A DNA stretch of 64,000 nt from Antennarius striatus (Eukaryota; Chordata; Actinopteri; Lophiiformes; Antennariidae): positions 21,234,501 through 21,298,500 of the forward strand of contig NC_090787.1 in assembly GCF_040054535.1 (NCBI RefSeq), written 5' to 3'. The notes below the pieces were generated by a model. The model saw only the letters and a program-made list of their open reading frames with translations. It had not been told where the DNA came from and ran no database searches. How positions within the stretch are numbered: position 1 is the stretch's first letter; every line of letters starts with the position of its first letter. The position numbers were made by a program, and so were the translations under genes. This document shows, one piece after another, positions 1 to 12,369 of this stretch.

Positions 1-190
1 CACTCATGCTACTTAGAGAACCGGTCTTTCAGATGCAGACTCAGAAAAGCTGCGTCAAGCAGAACAGTGACTTGTGCACTAATGTTTTTTGCTTTAGTGA
101 GACCACAAACATATTTCCTTCTGTAATAACAACAAAACAACATTGAGAAAGAGTTTTGTATGGCAATATTATTTTTTTTATAAATATATG
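1..190. other. Intron or flanking DNA upstream of the first visible med14 exon
   Basis: No coding signal is seen here. It precedes the LINE insertion and presumably belongs to a med14 intron, because the next med14 exon (1282) starts inside a codon and is preceded by a splice acceptor. The N-terminal half of med14 lies outside the window to the left. Confidence 0.6.
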
Positions 191-206
191 ACTACGTGCA
201 ACATCT
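191..206. repeat. LINE target-site duplication, left copy
   Basis: The 16 bases ACTACGTGCAACATCT are repeated exactly at 1066-1081. They flank the truncated LINE and mark target-primed integration. Confidence 0.9.
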
Positions 207-1065
207 CTGAGCTCCTTCTTGTTGCTATGGTGATGGACAGGCTGACAGATGAGGTTAGACAGGAATCTCCATGGACTATGATGTTTGCAGGTGACATTGT
301 GATCTGTAGTGAGAGCAGGGAACAGGTGGAGGAGAAGCTAGAGAGGTGGAGGTTTGTCCTGGAAAGGAGAGGAATGAAGGTTAGCCGCAGTAAGACAGAG
401 TACATGTGTGTGAATGAGAGGGACCCAAGTGGAAGAGTGAGGTTACAGGGAGAAGAGATCAAGAAGGTGGAGGATTTGAAGTACTTAGGGTCAACAGTCC
501 AGAGCAATGGAGAGTGTGGAAAAGAGGTGAAGAAGCGTGTCCAGGCAGGATGGAACGGGATAGAGGAAAGTGTCAGGTGTGATGTGTGATAGAAGAGTTT
601 CAGCTAAAATGAAAGGAAAGGTGTACAAAACTGTGGTGAGACCAGCGGTGTTGTTTGGTCTAGAGACAGTGTCCCTGAGGAAAAGACAGGAGACAGAGCT
701 GGAGGTAGCAGAGATGAAGATGCTGAGGTTCTCTCTGGGAGTGACCAGGATGGATAGGATCAGGAATGAGTACATCAGAGGGACAGCACATGTTAGAGGT
801 TCTGGAGATAAAGTCAGAGAGGCCAGACTGAGATGGTTTGGACATGTCCAGAGGAGAGATAGTGAATATATTGGTAGAAGGATGCTGAGTTCTGAACTGC
901 CAGGCAGGAGGCCTAGAGGAAGACCAAAGAGGAGGTTTATGGATGTAATGAGGGAAGACATGAAGGTAGTTGGTGTGAGAGAAGAGGATGAGAAGACAGG
1001 GTTAGATGGAGGACACTGATTGGCTGTGGAGACCCCTGAAGGGAAAAGCCCAAAGGAAAAGAAGA
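207..1065 (+). mobile_element. 5'-truncated, frameshifted LINE (RTE-like reverse transcriptase C-terminus)
   Basis: Two overlapping open frames (to about 560, then from about 570) read as one non-LTR reverse transcriptase C-terminal half: the YADD-box region, a KYLGS thumb motif, then an ARLRWFGHVQRR segment and a basic GRRPRGRPKRR tail typical of RTE-like fish LINEs. The catalytic box reads FAGD, not FADD, so one metal-binding aspartate is lost. A one-base frame change near 556-562 breaks the frame. The copy is bounded by a perfect 16-bp direct repeat, ACTACGTGCAACATCT, at 191-206 and 1066-1081. This is a classic target-site duplication and defines the element as 859 bp. The 3' end is a purine-rich AAAGGAAAAGAAG tail. 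The element is dead but fairly recent. Assignment to RTE rather than another LINE clade is from memory of the C-terminal motif. Confidence 0.88.
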
Positions 1066-1081
1066 ACTACGTGCAACATCT
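1066..1081. repeat. LINE target-site duplication, right copy
   Basis: Exact second copy of the 16-bp repeat at 191-206, directly after the purine-rich LINE tail. Confidence 0.9.
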
Positions 1082-1281
1082 ACATTTGACAAAAACAGGG
1101 TTTGTTTTGCTGTCGCAGCAATAGCAAGTCTAGTGGGCTCCTCAGCAGATGTTGAGTTTGATTCAGCTTCAACATCTTGTATTATATTATATAATACAAG
1201 ATCTTGTATTATAGTATATATTATTTAAAATATGGTTTTCATGTTAAACGCAAAATGATGTCCTGTGTTCACCCCTACCAG

Positions 1282-4200
1282 CGTCTACGCGGCATGTTTA
1301 TCTGACCTATGAGAACCCGCTGTCGGAGCCGGTGGGCGGGCGTAAAGTGGTAGAGATGTTCCTCAATGACTGGAGCGCCATCAATCAGCTCTACCAGTGT
1401 GTTCTCCACTTCTCTCGTGCCCTGCCAGGTACGTGTTTGGTCATCTGCAAAGGAGAAAACCTCTTACATGTTACGGTTTAATGTAACTGAGTGGATTTCT
1501 GAATATATGATGAAGCTGATAAATCTACTTTCAAATACACAAAAATGTAAGTTTGGTCTTGCACAGTATTTTCCGTACTATAAGACGCACTGGGCTATAA
1601 GGTGCACTGTCGGTTTTTGACAAAATTAAAGGCTTTTATAGTGCGGAAAATACTGCATTTCATAATCACCGGGAAGGAAGTTGTTTATTTGTCCACAGAA
1701 CGAAACACTGATCTAATCCAGCTTTCTGTTGGGACTTGTCCGACCCCCAGACTTGCCTTCTTACCTGAGCCTGTTCTCAGAAGTGCGGCTGTATAACTAC
1801 CGTAAGCTGGTGTTGTGTTACGGCTCCACCAAGGGTAGCTCCGTCACCATCCAGTGGAACTCCAGCAGCCAGCGCTTCCATCTGGCCTTGGGCACCGTGG
1901 GGCCAAACTCCGGCTGCTCCAACTGCCACAACATCATCCTCCATCAGCTCCAAGAGATGTTCAACAAGAGTCCAAATGTGATGCAGCTGCTGCAGGTACA
2001 CAAAACTGGAAACAACACATTTGATCAATTCTTCATTTGGACAGTCAGTAAGGTTGTCATAAATGTGTTCAGGTAACCGTAATGATGAGGCTACCTGGTC
2101 TCAATGCAGCGATCACTGTACCTTAAATCCTGCACCGTGTACTTCAGTGTGAGTGTGTTTGGTGGCTGATGTGTGTATCGTCTTCTTCAGGTGCTCTCTG
2201 ACACACAAGCCCCTTTGAATGCAATCAACAAGCTCCCAACAGTCCCCATGCTGGGCCTGACACAGCGCACCAACACGGCGTACCAGTGCTTCTCCATCTT
2301 ACCCCAGTCAGCCACACACATCCGCCTGGCATTCCGAAACATGTACTGCATCGACATCTACTGCCGCAGCCGTGGTGTGGTGGCCATCAGAGACGGAGCC
2401 TACAGCCTCTTTGACAACACTAAGATTGTAGAGGGCTTCTACCCCGCCCCCGGACTAAAGGTACACCAGACTGGAAGGCATTATGTGGTAGCATTGGGGA
2501 AATGAGGATTCTTTCTGAAAATAATGCTGCACATACATCATGAAACTATTTGATGTCTGAATGTTAGAATCCAGGAATATCTTGAGGAAATTTCTTCAGA
2601 TCTGACACTGTTTGTCTTCGAGGATGAAGTGATCAGGTTCAGGCGGTTAGATGTCACAGCGACTGCATGTCTGACCCATTCTCACCTGGTATCTCAGGAA
2701 CGTCTTGAGGGAATTCATTACATTTGGCACAAATGTCTGCCTTCATTAAAGATTTGTAATTCTGACATAACTTTTAGGACAAGAGTGTGAACTAGCAGCG
2801 CATTATATCTAAAAAGTCAACTTCACAGCAATATATTTCTGTCTGAGCGGTTTCTTGGAGGAATGCTGCCACAGAGCAGTAATTCTACTTCTGTCACTGT
2901 AGTTTTTGTATGGATTGATGATCCGTTAAGGTTATTTTGTTAGCTTTTTAGATTTTCTGGTGCTCTTATCCCAGACTATTCAGTTAAATTCTTTGAAATG
3001 GTCTGAAGAACTTGAAGGATATTTCCAAAGCACAGCTGAAATTAGTTGTAATACAGATTTTACCGTTATTAATTATGCATAGTTAATTAAATAATTATCC
3101 TCCCTTTTTTTAGACGTTCCTGAACATGTTTGTGGACAGTAATCAGGACGCTCGGAGACGCTCCGTCAATGAGGACGATAACCCGCCCTCACCAGTGCGC
3201 GTGGACGTGATGGACAGTCTGAACCAGCTACAGGCTCAGCAGCAGCCACAGATGAGAGGAGGTGCTGGGGGGGTTTACCCTCCTCTGACTTCACCGCCAC
3301 CCAATTACCACACCAATGTAACCCCCTCACCATCCATGATGCCTACCCAGTCCCCAGGTAAGGGTGAGCTGGATGTGTTGTGTTTTTCCACTAAAGTGTG
3401 AGTGAGTGAACTCTGGTGTCGTCGTCATCTCAGCTCATCAGCCTTTAGTGTGGGATTAAGAGCGGCTCATCATTTCTGAACGCATCACATTATCGTCATC
3501 ACCTGCCTGATGGAGAAGAGCTGCTCTGTGCCCGTTTTACGTTTGTGAAACCATGAGATGCTTTTCATGTGACATAAATACACATCAGTGCCCAGCGGGA
3601 ACAAAGCATGACTTCAGTTCTGCTCCTCCCACCCCCCCCATCTCAGCCCACCAGCCAGAGGCTGCTGCCTCCCACCCTGCTTTAGCACGTGTGTACGAGC
3701 GTGTGTGTGTGTGTGTGTGTGTGTGAGGAGAACTTGTCAACCTCAAGAGTCTTGACGAGCCGTTTGGTATGTGTGTGTGCAGGGAACATCCATACCTCTG
3801 GCTCCCCTAGCGGAGCCCTGAGGGCGCCCTCCCCCTTCGGGCCCACCCCGTCTCCGTCCTCTCTGGGTATAGCCATGGGCCAGACCAGCTTTGCCAGTCC
3901 CCACGGTAAGCAGCAGGGTGGCCCTGAATGCTGGCCTGTTGGTGGGCGGATGCTGGAGCGGGCTGACCTGAACATACCCATAATGCACCTGTAGGCGTTA
4001 GCGGCCACTAATAGACGGCCACACAAAGGCCCGGCCATCAGACGGTGTTCATGGTGGAGTTTTTTATGGCTGTACTTTCATCCACCTGTAGGCGCTCTGG
4101 ACCCCAGCTCTCCGTACGCCATGGTGTCCCCCAGCCACCGGGGCCAGTGGGCCGGCTCCCCCCAGGTCTCTGGGCCTTCTCCTGGAGCACGGATCCACGG

Positions 4201-6025
4201 CATGTCCCCCGGTAATCCATCGCTGCATTCACCCATCCCTGACCCCCACTCTCCTCGTGCTGGGACCAGTAAGTACCGTTTCCTCCGAGTGTGTCACTGG
4301 TGACAAAAGTCTGTCACACACAAGAGGTGGTACTTTAAATGATGTGCTCTGTCTTTGGTTCAGGTTCACAGGTCATGCCCACCAGTATGCCTCCACCTCG
4401 CAAGCTACCTCAGCGGCCCTGGGCTGCCTCCATTCCTACGATCCTCACCCACAATGCCTTGCATGTGCTTCTGCTCCCCTCACCCACTCCCTGCCTGGTG
4501 CCAGGCCTAGCGGGGAGCTACCTCTGCTCCCCGCTGGAGCGCTTCCTGGGTTCAGTCATCATGAGGCGGCACTTACAGAGGATCATCCAGCAGGAGCCCA
4601 ATGTAAATATGGATCTCAGTATCTTCACGCTCTTAGAGGCCTGTTTCCCCTCACAGTATTCATGGTGTTTCTACCCCCCCCCCAGCTGTCCATTGTAAAC
4701 TCTAATGAGCCGGGGGTGATCATGTTCAAGACGGATGTCCTCAAGTGTCGCGTGGCTCTCAACCCAAAGAACTACCAGACGCTGCAGCTCAAAGTCACCC
4801 CTGAGAACGCTGGTCCCTGGTCCCAGGAGGAGCTCCAGGTCCTGGAGAAGTTCTTTGAGACAAGGGTGGGTATACGGAGCAGAGCTTTAAACCCCACTTT
4901 ATATGTCAGTGAAATAAAATACATCATTTTAAAATATTTGTGCAAAAATTGTTAACATTTTGGCCAGTAAATGGGAAATTTTATATATATATATATATAA
5001 AAATTTCAGTCTCATTAAAATCGCCCAAACGGTAACGCAACGTTGTTTTACATGCTGCAGCAAGGATTTAGTCTTACATTATCACCATGCCTCCGAAAAA
5101 GATGTAAAAAAACCACTGGTTGGTGCAGTGTCCACTGGAGAATATATGAATTCTTTACTTCTAAAACTGTTTTGTTGTTTTAATAATAACTACCAGGTAT
5201 TAACATTTTGATGAAAATAACAATTTTAATCCTTTTTTTCTTTTTACTTAACAGTTGTGATGTTATAAATAAAATCATTAAAATTAACAGATTGTTTAGT
5301 TTTTATATTGTGCAATTGGTTAAACTCAATCCTTGCGTACGCTTCTACCGTATATTCTGTTATTGGTTTTGGGATGCATAAACGTCATGTTGGGATGCAC
5401 ACATTTTTGTTGAAGCGCATCCCAGGGATGCACTACTTTCTGGAGGTAAAATGAGCTCTATGTGTATGATGATCTAAATTTCTATGTTAAGTAATGTTGT
5501 CTTAAAGTTTTAAGATTTGACAGTCATCCTCTCTGTGGTGCTCTTGAACACCACCCATAGCAACAGTATCTGCACTCATGTCTTGTCCTCTTCCTAGGTT
5601 GCTGGTCCTCCATTCAAATACAACACTCTCAATGCTTTCACAAAGCTCCTGGGAGCTCCTACTAACATTCTGCGTGACTGTGTGCGCATCATGAAGCTGG
5701 AACTGGTAGGTAGCAGTCAGTTCTATGGGAATTCTCAGTGACGGTTTAAACATTAAATATGTGCTCACATTTTTGACTTAAATGATTAGAATTGCCTCTC
5801 TGAATCGAGGGTTGTAACACAATCTTGCCTTCCTCCTCAGTTCCCTGACCAGGCTGCACAACTCAAATGGAATGTCCAGTTCTGTCTCACCATCCCCCCC
5901 AGCGCCCCCCCGATCGCTCCTCCTGGAACCATCGCCGTGGTGCTCAAGTCCAAGATGCTTTTCTTTGTAGGTGTCAGCAGAGCCTCGCTGTTAGCTCTCC
6001 ACATCAGAACATGTGGTCCATGTGT

Positions 6026-6105
<80 letters not shown>

Positions 6106-6480
6106 GACTGTCTGTGGTTGGTCTCTCCTCTCAGCTGCAGCTGACTCAGCGTATCCCGGTGCCCCAGGAGCCGGTGAGCATCATCGTGCCCATCGTGTAC
6201 GACATGGCCACATGGCTCACCCAGCAGGCGGACATCCCCCGGCAGCACAGCTCCTCGGGGGCCGCAGCACTCATGGTCTCCAACATCCTGAAGAGGTTCA
6301 ATGAGCTGCACCCCGCTAGACCCGGTGAGACGCTGTGTGATGTGTCTTTTAAAGCTTGTTGCTAAGTGCTTTTGCTAACGCTCACTATATTTTGCCTCTC
6401 CTTTAGGTGAGTGTACGATATTCGCCTCGGTGCACGAACTGATGGCCAACCTCACACTACCCCCCGGTACCCGTCAGTAA
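1282..6480 (+). CDS. med14: Mediator complex subunit 14, C-terminal half (12 exons, 5' partial)
   Basis: Coding exons: 1282-1428, 1751-1995, 2191-2460, 3114-3357, 3783-3905, 4092-4268, 4364-4602, 4686-4865, 5598-5705, 5841-5966, 6135-6324, 6407-6480 (TAA 6478-6480). All junctions are GT-AG and all phases agree. Together they give 2123 nt, about 707 residues, roughly the last half of a protein of about 1450 residues in human. Recognised from highly conserved stretches such as [75 protein letters not shown] and [21 protein letters not shown] Pro/Ser-rich low-complexity stretch (exons 3114-4268) matches the known disordered segment. The C-terminus reads [13 protein letters not shown], as in the family. 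MED14 is the backbone that joins Mediator head, middle and tail in the nucleus and so links activators to RNA polymerase II. Exons 1-n lie left of the window. Confidence 0.97.
1564..1655. mobile_element. 92-bp MITE-like inverted-repeat element in a med14 intron
   Basis: The sequence starts CAGTATTTTCCGTACTATAAG and ends with the imperfect reverse complement CTTTTATAGTGCGGAAAATACTG. The middle holds AAGGTGCACTGTCGGTTTTT. The TTTTCCGCACTATAAGGCGCAC signature is a very common short non-autonomous DNA element in fish and other vertebrate genomes. I see no clear target-site duplication. A diverged relative may lie near 36329-36355 (GTGCGTCTTATATATGAAAA). Confidence 0.7.
3700..3725. repeat. Short (GT)n tract
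   Basis: About 12 GT units in the med14 intron upstream of the 3783 acceptor. Confidence 0.9.
6027..6103. repeat. (CA)n microsatellite in the penultimate med14 intron
   Basis: About 38 uninterrupted CA units fill nearly half of the 168-bp intron between exons 5841-5966 and 6135-6324. The polypyrimidine tract follows directly. Confidence 0.97.
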
Positions 6481-7090
6481 AAACCCCAAAGCTGGAGCCC
6501 TTACTGGAACCCAACGAGAGAGCCTTGGTGAACAGACACAGGTCCATCCATGAGCTCTAAGGAGAACCAGAGACGAACTGATGTCAGCATCCAGCACACG
6601 TCTGCTGCACCGCAGCCTGTGGGCCGCTGGCCGCACGTCAGCAGGGACAGAAATGAAGTCATGGACTCCAGCCCTGAGATTTATTGTTGGGGTATATCTC
6701 AAGTGTGGAATGGCAGTTGATGCAAAAAACAGAAATCTTATTTTTTTCCTCCAGATGCACTTGTAAACAAGATTCTCTATTCAAAATTAAGATTGTTTAC
6801 AAAATATGTATATTGTTGTATATTTGAATTTTGAAAAAGAAGTAGTTGAGTTAGACTTTTGCAAGAGAATTTTTTTCATTTTAATTTCATTTTAATACCA
6901 GACCATAATTATAGCGTCAGGATATTTTATGTGACACAGCACACTATTTAAATGTCTTTTTGCTTTGTTTCCTCTGCGATATTATTTCAAACTTTCACTT
7001 TGGATACTGTAAAACTGACAGACTTTATAAGCCAGTTGTATTTTATTTAGACCACGCGGAGTCCTCATTGAAGGATTTGAGCCATCCTAT

Positions 7091-7096
7091 AATAAA
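7091..7096 (+). promoter_or_regulatory. med14 polyadenylation signal
   Basis: AATAAA lies about 610 bases after the med14 stop, in the AU-rich 3'UTR. It is the first canonical signal I noticed after the stop. Confidence 0.6.
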
Positions 7097-7853
7097 CCAA
7101 GCCCAGAATTGGTTTGTGCCCTGATAATCTATCACTTGGCGGTACAGAAGTAGATCATTCAATGAAATGTGACGAGCGATATTGTACCTGAGCTGATGTC
7201 CTGCTTCAAACATTTGACGAAGCCAAAGTATAGAAGTTGTGCTGCATATATTTATGACATTGGAAAGTAAACGTCATTATGCAGAATGAACTCCGACTTT
7301 CATTATGTTAATTACTGTACAATGACTGTTCAACAGCTTTCATATCTTGCTGGTGGGTTCCTTGGCCTGTTCCACCCTTTAATACTTGGATGCCGTTCTT
7401 GTCCTTCATGCAGTGTTTCATCTTCTGTATGCTTTAGTTTATGCCATTGCCTGCATTTTTTTCTTTTAAAGTATTTCCTCTTAAGTCCCATCTCTGATTA
7501 TTACTGATGCGTTATGTGGTCTGTTGAGTAGCACATTTTGTTGCTGTGTATAATTTTGATTTAAAACATACACCGTACTGACCGTAATCTGAAAAAGTGA
7601 CTAGGAACTACAGATTACAGAGCCACAACAAATTCTGATTTGTCCACGAGAGATTTGCATCTATGTTCTTTGGACAATTCATACAAAAAATGTGCATCAC
7701 ATTTTGAGAAATTTGCAAAATACAGTACACACAAAAAACAGGCAAAAATGTATTGTTGGTGGAAGAGGAGAGATCAGGGACATGGATCAGACCTGATCAC
7801 ACCGCTGCCCTCAGACTGGTGTTGTCATCTTCATCCCAAACAATGACATCATC

Positions 7854-7855
<2 letters not shown>

Positions 7856-7908
<53 letters not shown>
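7856..7908. repeat. (GT)n microsatellite
   Basis: About 26 uninterrupted GT units between med14 and the next gene. Confidence 0.97.
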
Positions 7909-7909
<1 letters not shown>

Positions 7910-8272
7910 AGGCGGAGTGGGAGGGGCGATCAGAGCTGTAAAAGCCAGACTAACAGCACGTCTGCTGTCTGAAAGGGCGTTGGCATCGTGTCTTCCTCGC
8001 ACATCGAGCTCTCAGCCCCCGGGACCCTTCAGGAGACCACATGCGCTCACACTGAGTGACATCATCCGCAAAGAAACGATTGCGTATGAAGAAACACTGC
8101 AGTGGCTTCTATTCACCCTGCCTGAACGTCGGACACTCGAACGCACACCTTCTGCTAAGTAGACCCCCCCGATGCAAAAATAAAGTGATGGATCTCCATA
8201 TCAGGGGTTCTGATGCCTCCATCCTGCGGCTCTGACCAGCGGGACGCACTGAGGACGCACAGCCGGTCAGAC

Positions 8273-11200
8273 ATGGCGGGCAGCGCGTCGGAGCCGCTGT
8301 GTCAGCCCTGTGCTTATCATGAGGCGTTCAGAGGTAAGTCTCAGCTTTACCAGCTGCTTTTTACTCGAACCGTCAGAAATGTTTCTCCTGATGGCCCCCA
8401 GAACAGACCTCACATCTCCATCCTTCCTGGACCTGCTTCTGGAATGGCATGCGCGTTTGTTTCATGGGTTGTGTGTTTACATGTATTGACATGTGAAGGA
8501 AAGGCAACCAACCTGCTGATGTGGTTTTTGTTCTCTGGCCAGTGGAGCTACAGGTGAGGAGACCCCTGATGCCTGTCCGGATGAGTCCAGAACATGTGGG
8601 ACTGGAGATGTTGTGCCTTTGTGGGCAGCTGGACCTCCTCATCAGGGCTCAGATGCAGCAGGTATGGTGACCCGCCAGCAATGACATCCTGATGTGCATC
8701 AAGTAAGCAATCAGTGACCTGTTATAAATATAATCTCTAGATATGTGTGTTTTCTTTGATCAAGTCATATTATGGTGCTCATTTTTAATCTGGAGCCAGG
8801 TTTGATGGTCTGTTTGGCCTCCAGGAGATAACATAGCCTCGCCGCCAGCCTTATCAATCAATCAATTTCATTCAGGAAATTTCCTTCCCATCCACCACTG
8901 CTGATGAAGCTCATGTTTGCGTCCCACATTTGACCTCGTTTCTGTTTCCATCAAACTGTCAGATGAATTTTTGAAATTGATAATCTGGAAGACCCATGTG
9001 TGTGTCTCCACCAGCAAACAAAACACCTTGTGTTTGTTTTATTTTTATGTCAATTCACATTAAACACCCATTAAACCACAGCAAATCATGTTACATAAAG
9101 ATTGCAATGTATTTACTTGAGAAAGTGCTGGTGCGCAAATTATTATAATTATTATGGACCTACTTGCCAAGGGGAGCTGCTTTTGGGTCCATGTACTACA
9201 CCCATTACACAGTACAATGTGGCCAAGAATGGACCCAGTGTCGTTCCTGTTCCCCCAGAATCGATTTTGAGAAGATTGAACAGACAACATCACAAGCCTC
9301 TGCTGTTTTCTGTCAAAGCAGATGTTTACCTGGCTTTTTCAAACCAGGAGTAAGTGTTGGTTATGTTGGCCACCCAAATGTAACTGCTCATGGATAAACT
9401 CGCAAAAACTACACTCGGTACTTACTGTCTGACACCTCAAGCTCCCATCCTACCACAGCTGCTATTGGAGTCCTGTGTTGGAACTGCAGGAGCTGTAATT
9501 TCTTGTGGAGAAGACAGAGAAGTCGGTGGCCATGCCTCGACTATGGGGGCCTGAACGAAATGACAATCAAAAACATTACCACCGCCCACTAATCTGCTTG
9601 TAGCCTCTGGGGAGTGGGAGAGGGCTACAAGGGACCAGAAGCTTCACCCCTGTGCCTCCTTCTTCCACCATTGTTCTCTGGCTGAGAGAAACTACATAGA
9701 GCTTCTGGCAGTGGCTTTTCAGGAATGGTGCCATTGGTTGGAGGTGAGCAAGCAGCTCTTCCTCATCTGGTCTGACCACAAAATTCTGGCATATATTTTT
9801 TGGTTCCAATTTTTTGGTTCCAATCCAATTCTGGTTCCACGACTGCAGAATCACCTGTAACCCAGAAATCCAGCCAACCAAGGACGTAATTCTGCAAAGG
9901 TTCTGGCGGCCCACACTGGAGGAAGGCACCTGTGAGTTTTTGGGGGTCTGCCCTGCCTGCAGCCAACAGACCGATTGCCTTCCTGGTCTGACTCTGACTC
10001 TTCTGACTATACGTCCTGTTCCGTCCTGAAGATCTAGACTTTGTGTCATGACCTCGAGATTCCCCTGTTCCTTGCTGGATTCTGTCCGTCTGTCTCCTGT
10101 CCTGTGTTTTGCTGACTCAAATGTGCAGCCAATAAAGAGTGTTATGGACTTACCTGCCAGAGACTGCTTCTTTCGGGTTCAAAGACCAATCTCATACAAT
10201 CTCATTTTTTGACCAAATGTTCACAATTTTTTTTCTGACTTTTAATTCATTAATCCGTGCCTGGCTACCCTCTACTTGTATGCTCAGTTTTGTTCTACCA
10301 AATTCATGCTCTTTTGGACAATTTGAGGTATCCTTGACAACTTGCCCCTAATCTAACTCTGACATAACTTCACTGTCAGTTTAAAACTGATAGTCTCAAC
10401 ATCCCAACAATTATAAATAGACTACTGTTTGTAATTGCAGTCAGAATTTCTCATTGGTCTGAATGGAATCTGTGACTAGCAGTGTTTTCTGTGTTACAGT
10501 TCCAGGAGCAGCTAGGACAAGGCTGTAGCCCTGAGGAATCAGACACTTTCCAGACCCAAGGTCAGACTGATCAAGGATCACAGTGTTTTATGAAGAGCTC
10601 CTGGATTTTTGATGCATTTTCTTCTCTCTAAAGGATCAGAGATTCTTGACCAGATGCTGCAGTGCCTTGAACATCTACCAAAGCCTATGCCGCAGTTGGA
10701 GGTATCACATCAGAATACGTTCCAGAAAACAGTCTACATAAAACACTGCATGCCAAGCTTCCTGAAACTCCTCTGGCGTATCGGGATTTTCAGATAAGTC
10801 CTACATGCTATACCAGAAATCAGTGGTATTGTGTTTTTACTCAGGACTACCTGGACATGATGAGTCTGTCAGCGATGTTTCCTCGAGTCGAGGTTTTCCT
10901 TATTCAGGGCAGCCCGGTGGACATGCTGGAGAGGCCACTAATGGACGGTAGGATGATGGGCTGACAATTATCACCACTGGGGTGGCAGTAGCTCAGTCAC
11001 ACGGGCTTGGATTGGGGACCGGAGGGTGGCCGGTTCAAGACCAATATGGACCAAAGGTATGGAGTGTGAACTGGTAGCTGGAGAGGTGTCAGTTCACCTC
11101 CTGAGCTCTGCTGAGGTGCCTTAGAGCAAGCTACTCCTAAGGCACTGCGAGGTGGCTGCCATCACTCCATCATCTCCCCATTTAATTGCCTGTTGTACAG

Positions 11201-12369
11201 GCCCTTTAATGATATCAGATTTTCATTAAATAATAATTAAGACTGATGTTTTCTAAAAAAAATGCCGATAACCTTTTGGTTTTGTCTCTTCGATGGAGAA
11301 AACACTGTCAGAATATAAGTGAAAGTGGAGGGAGACCACAGAAAAGAACAATCATACATGTAATTTACATTCAGACAAGTTTGATGGCTCGTTATAGAGC
11401 AAAGCATGGATTATTTTAAAAGCATTTAAAACTGACATCACCATTAATCCTTTAGTGCTTATTACATATTAATGCATTAGTATGAACAACTCAGTAATAC
11501 ACATATAATGAAAGATTTACAGGAACCATTTTCCTAATTATTTTCAAAGCATTCTGATTCTCTATACTTTCACTCAAGGATGGTATTGAAGCAAGACAAA
11601 CAAATTGTAGGGGTAATGCAGTGAAGTGCTTCTCTTTGTAGTCTCTCACAAATCTTTTTCATTGCCATGGATTTCCTGTACAGTAGTTCAATGACAACAG
11701 TGACTGTGCAGATGGTTTTCTGATGACCGCTCCATCCATATAGTCGCTGCTCACATGATTAATATGTATTCTTGTGTCCCAAAGAACCAAACTAACACAG
11801 TCTAATGCTCCATCTGCAGAATACTTTATCCACATTGCCAAACTAAACCAGCTCTTGGTCCTGAGTCAACAGTTAGAGGAAGATATCAGGCACCTCGGAA
11901 GTCATAAATACATCCCTCACCAGCTGTCGGTTATATACGTAAGCATACTTCTTTTGGGTTTATTCTTTCATACATCTACCTGTGTCTGTATTCTACGATA
12001 ACTTGTTTGCTTTTTAACGTCTTGTTTTGCAGCAAGTCATCAGCTCTTTCAGAGGAATGCAGGCTTTCTCTGAAATAAAGAACAATATTGAGGCCAATTT
12101 CAAACAGATGAAACAGTGTCTAGCGGTAGAAGAAGGGTCCAGACATGAACCTCTGCTGGCTGCTCACTACATCAACTGGTGAGTGGTAATCCACACCTTA
12201 CACTGTTGGTGATTGAGGCAGAAGCAATGGGTTAACAACCACATTCTGTTCTCTATGTAGGGTGTTGAAAATAACTCAGAGCTTGACATCATTGGTTTTG
12301 CTACTACCAGAAGAGCTGACGGAAGACCTTCACCAGGCTATGGCCTTCATCTCACAGTTCCTGTTTTGA
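8273..12369 (+). CDS. Unrecognised conserved-looking helical protein, 8 exons, 261 aa
   Basis: Exons: 8273-8333, 8543-8661, 10500-10560, 10634-10701, 10845-10947, 11820-11938, 12033-12178, 12261-12369 (TGA 12367-12369). All introns are GT-AG and every phase joins cleanly, giving 262 codons with stop. An in-frame ATG at 8213 would add 20 residues; I chose 8273 because MAGSASEPL looks more like a natural start, but this is not certain. The protein is Leu/Gln/Glu-rich and helical throughout: [20 protein letters not shown] (exon 2), [20 protein letters not shown] (exon 6), [20 protein letters not shown] (exon 7), and a Leu-rich C-terminus [20 protein letters not shown]. No signal peptide, membrane segment or catalytic motif is visible. 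This composition suggests a small scaffold or subunit of a complex, but I do not recognise the family. Clean phase structure and a downstream AATAAA argue for a real gene. Confidence 0.85.
9130..10190 (+). mobile_element. Heavily deleted Ty3/gypsy-type LTR retrotransposon remnant
   Basis: This lies in the second intron of the unrecognised gene. Two pol fragments can be read: about 9500-9585 gives [15 protein letters not shown], which matches the reverse-transcriptase motif CIDYRGLN-x-ITIKN; about 9643-9790 gives [20 protein letters not shown] then [10 protein letters not shown], the RNase H segment usually read as ELLAI-x-EWRHWLE and WTDHKNLEYI. Related LTR-like ends occur at 9153-9190 and 10143-10187 (both ATGGAC[CT]TAC[CT]TGCCA then GGGT[CT]C). 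The second is preceded by AATAAA (10131-10136). Most of gag, RT and integrase are deleted and several stops occur, so it is inactive. The outer boundaries are approximate. Confidence 0.75.
10979..11185 (+). mobile_element. tRNA-derived SINE
   Basis: The head carries a polymerase III internal promoter: box A TAGCTCAGTCACACGGG (from 10989) and box B GGTTCAAGACC (11032-11042), spaced as in a tRNA. The body reads TATGGACCAAAGGTATGGA, then CTGGTAGCTGGAGAGGTGTC and GCTGAGGTGCCTTAGAGCAAG, a pattern common to teleost SINEs. It lies in the intron 10948-11819 of the unrecognised gene, same strand. The exact 3' end and target-site duplication were not resolved. Box A is degenerate, so it is an old copy. 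Confidence 0.82.

Larger units (their letters stand above)
6481..8212. other. med14 3'UTR, intergenic DNA and upstream region of the next gene
   Basis: About 600 bases of AU-rich 3'UTR follow the med14 stop and lead to a polyadenylation signal near 7091. The rest is unique-looking DNA with a (GT)n tract at 7856-7908. No additional coding exon is supported here. The stretch 7920-8210 is less AT-rich and is probably the proximal promoter/5'UTR of the next gene. Confidence 0.6.

Noticed and set aside
3682..4303. Alternative frames over med14 Pro/Ser-rich exons
   Set aside because: They are shadows of the real exons 3783-3905 and 4092-4268; only the med14 frame continues across splice sites.
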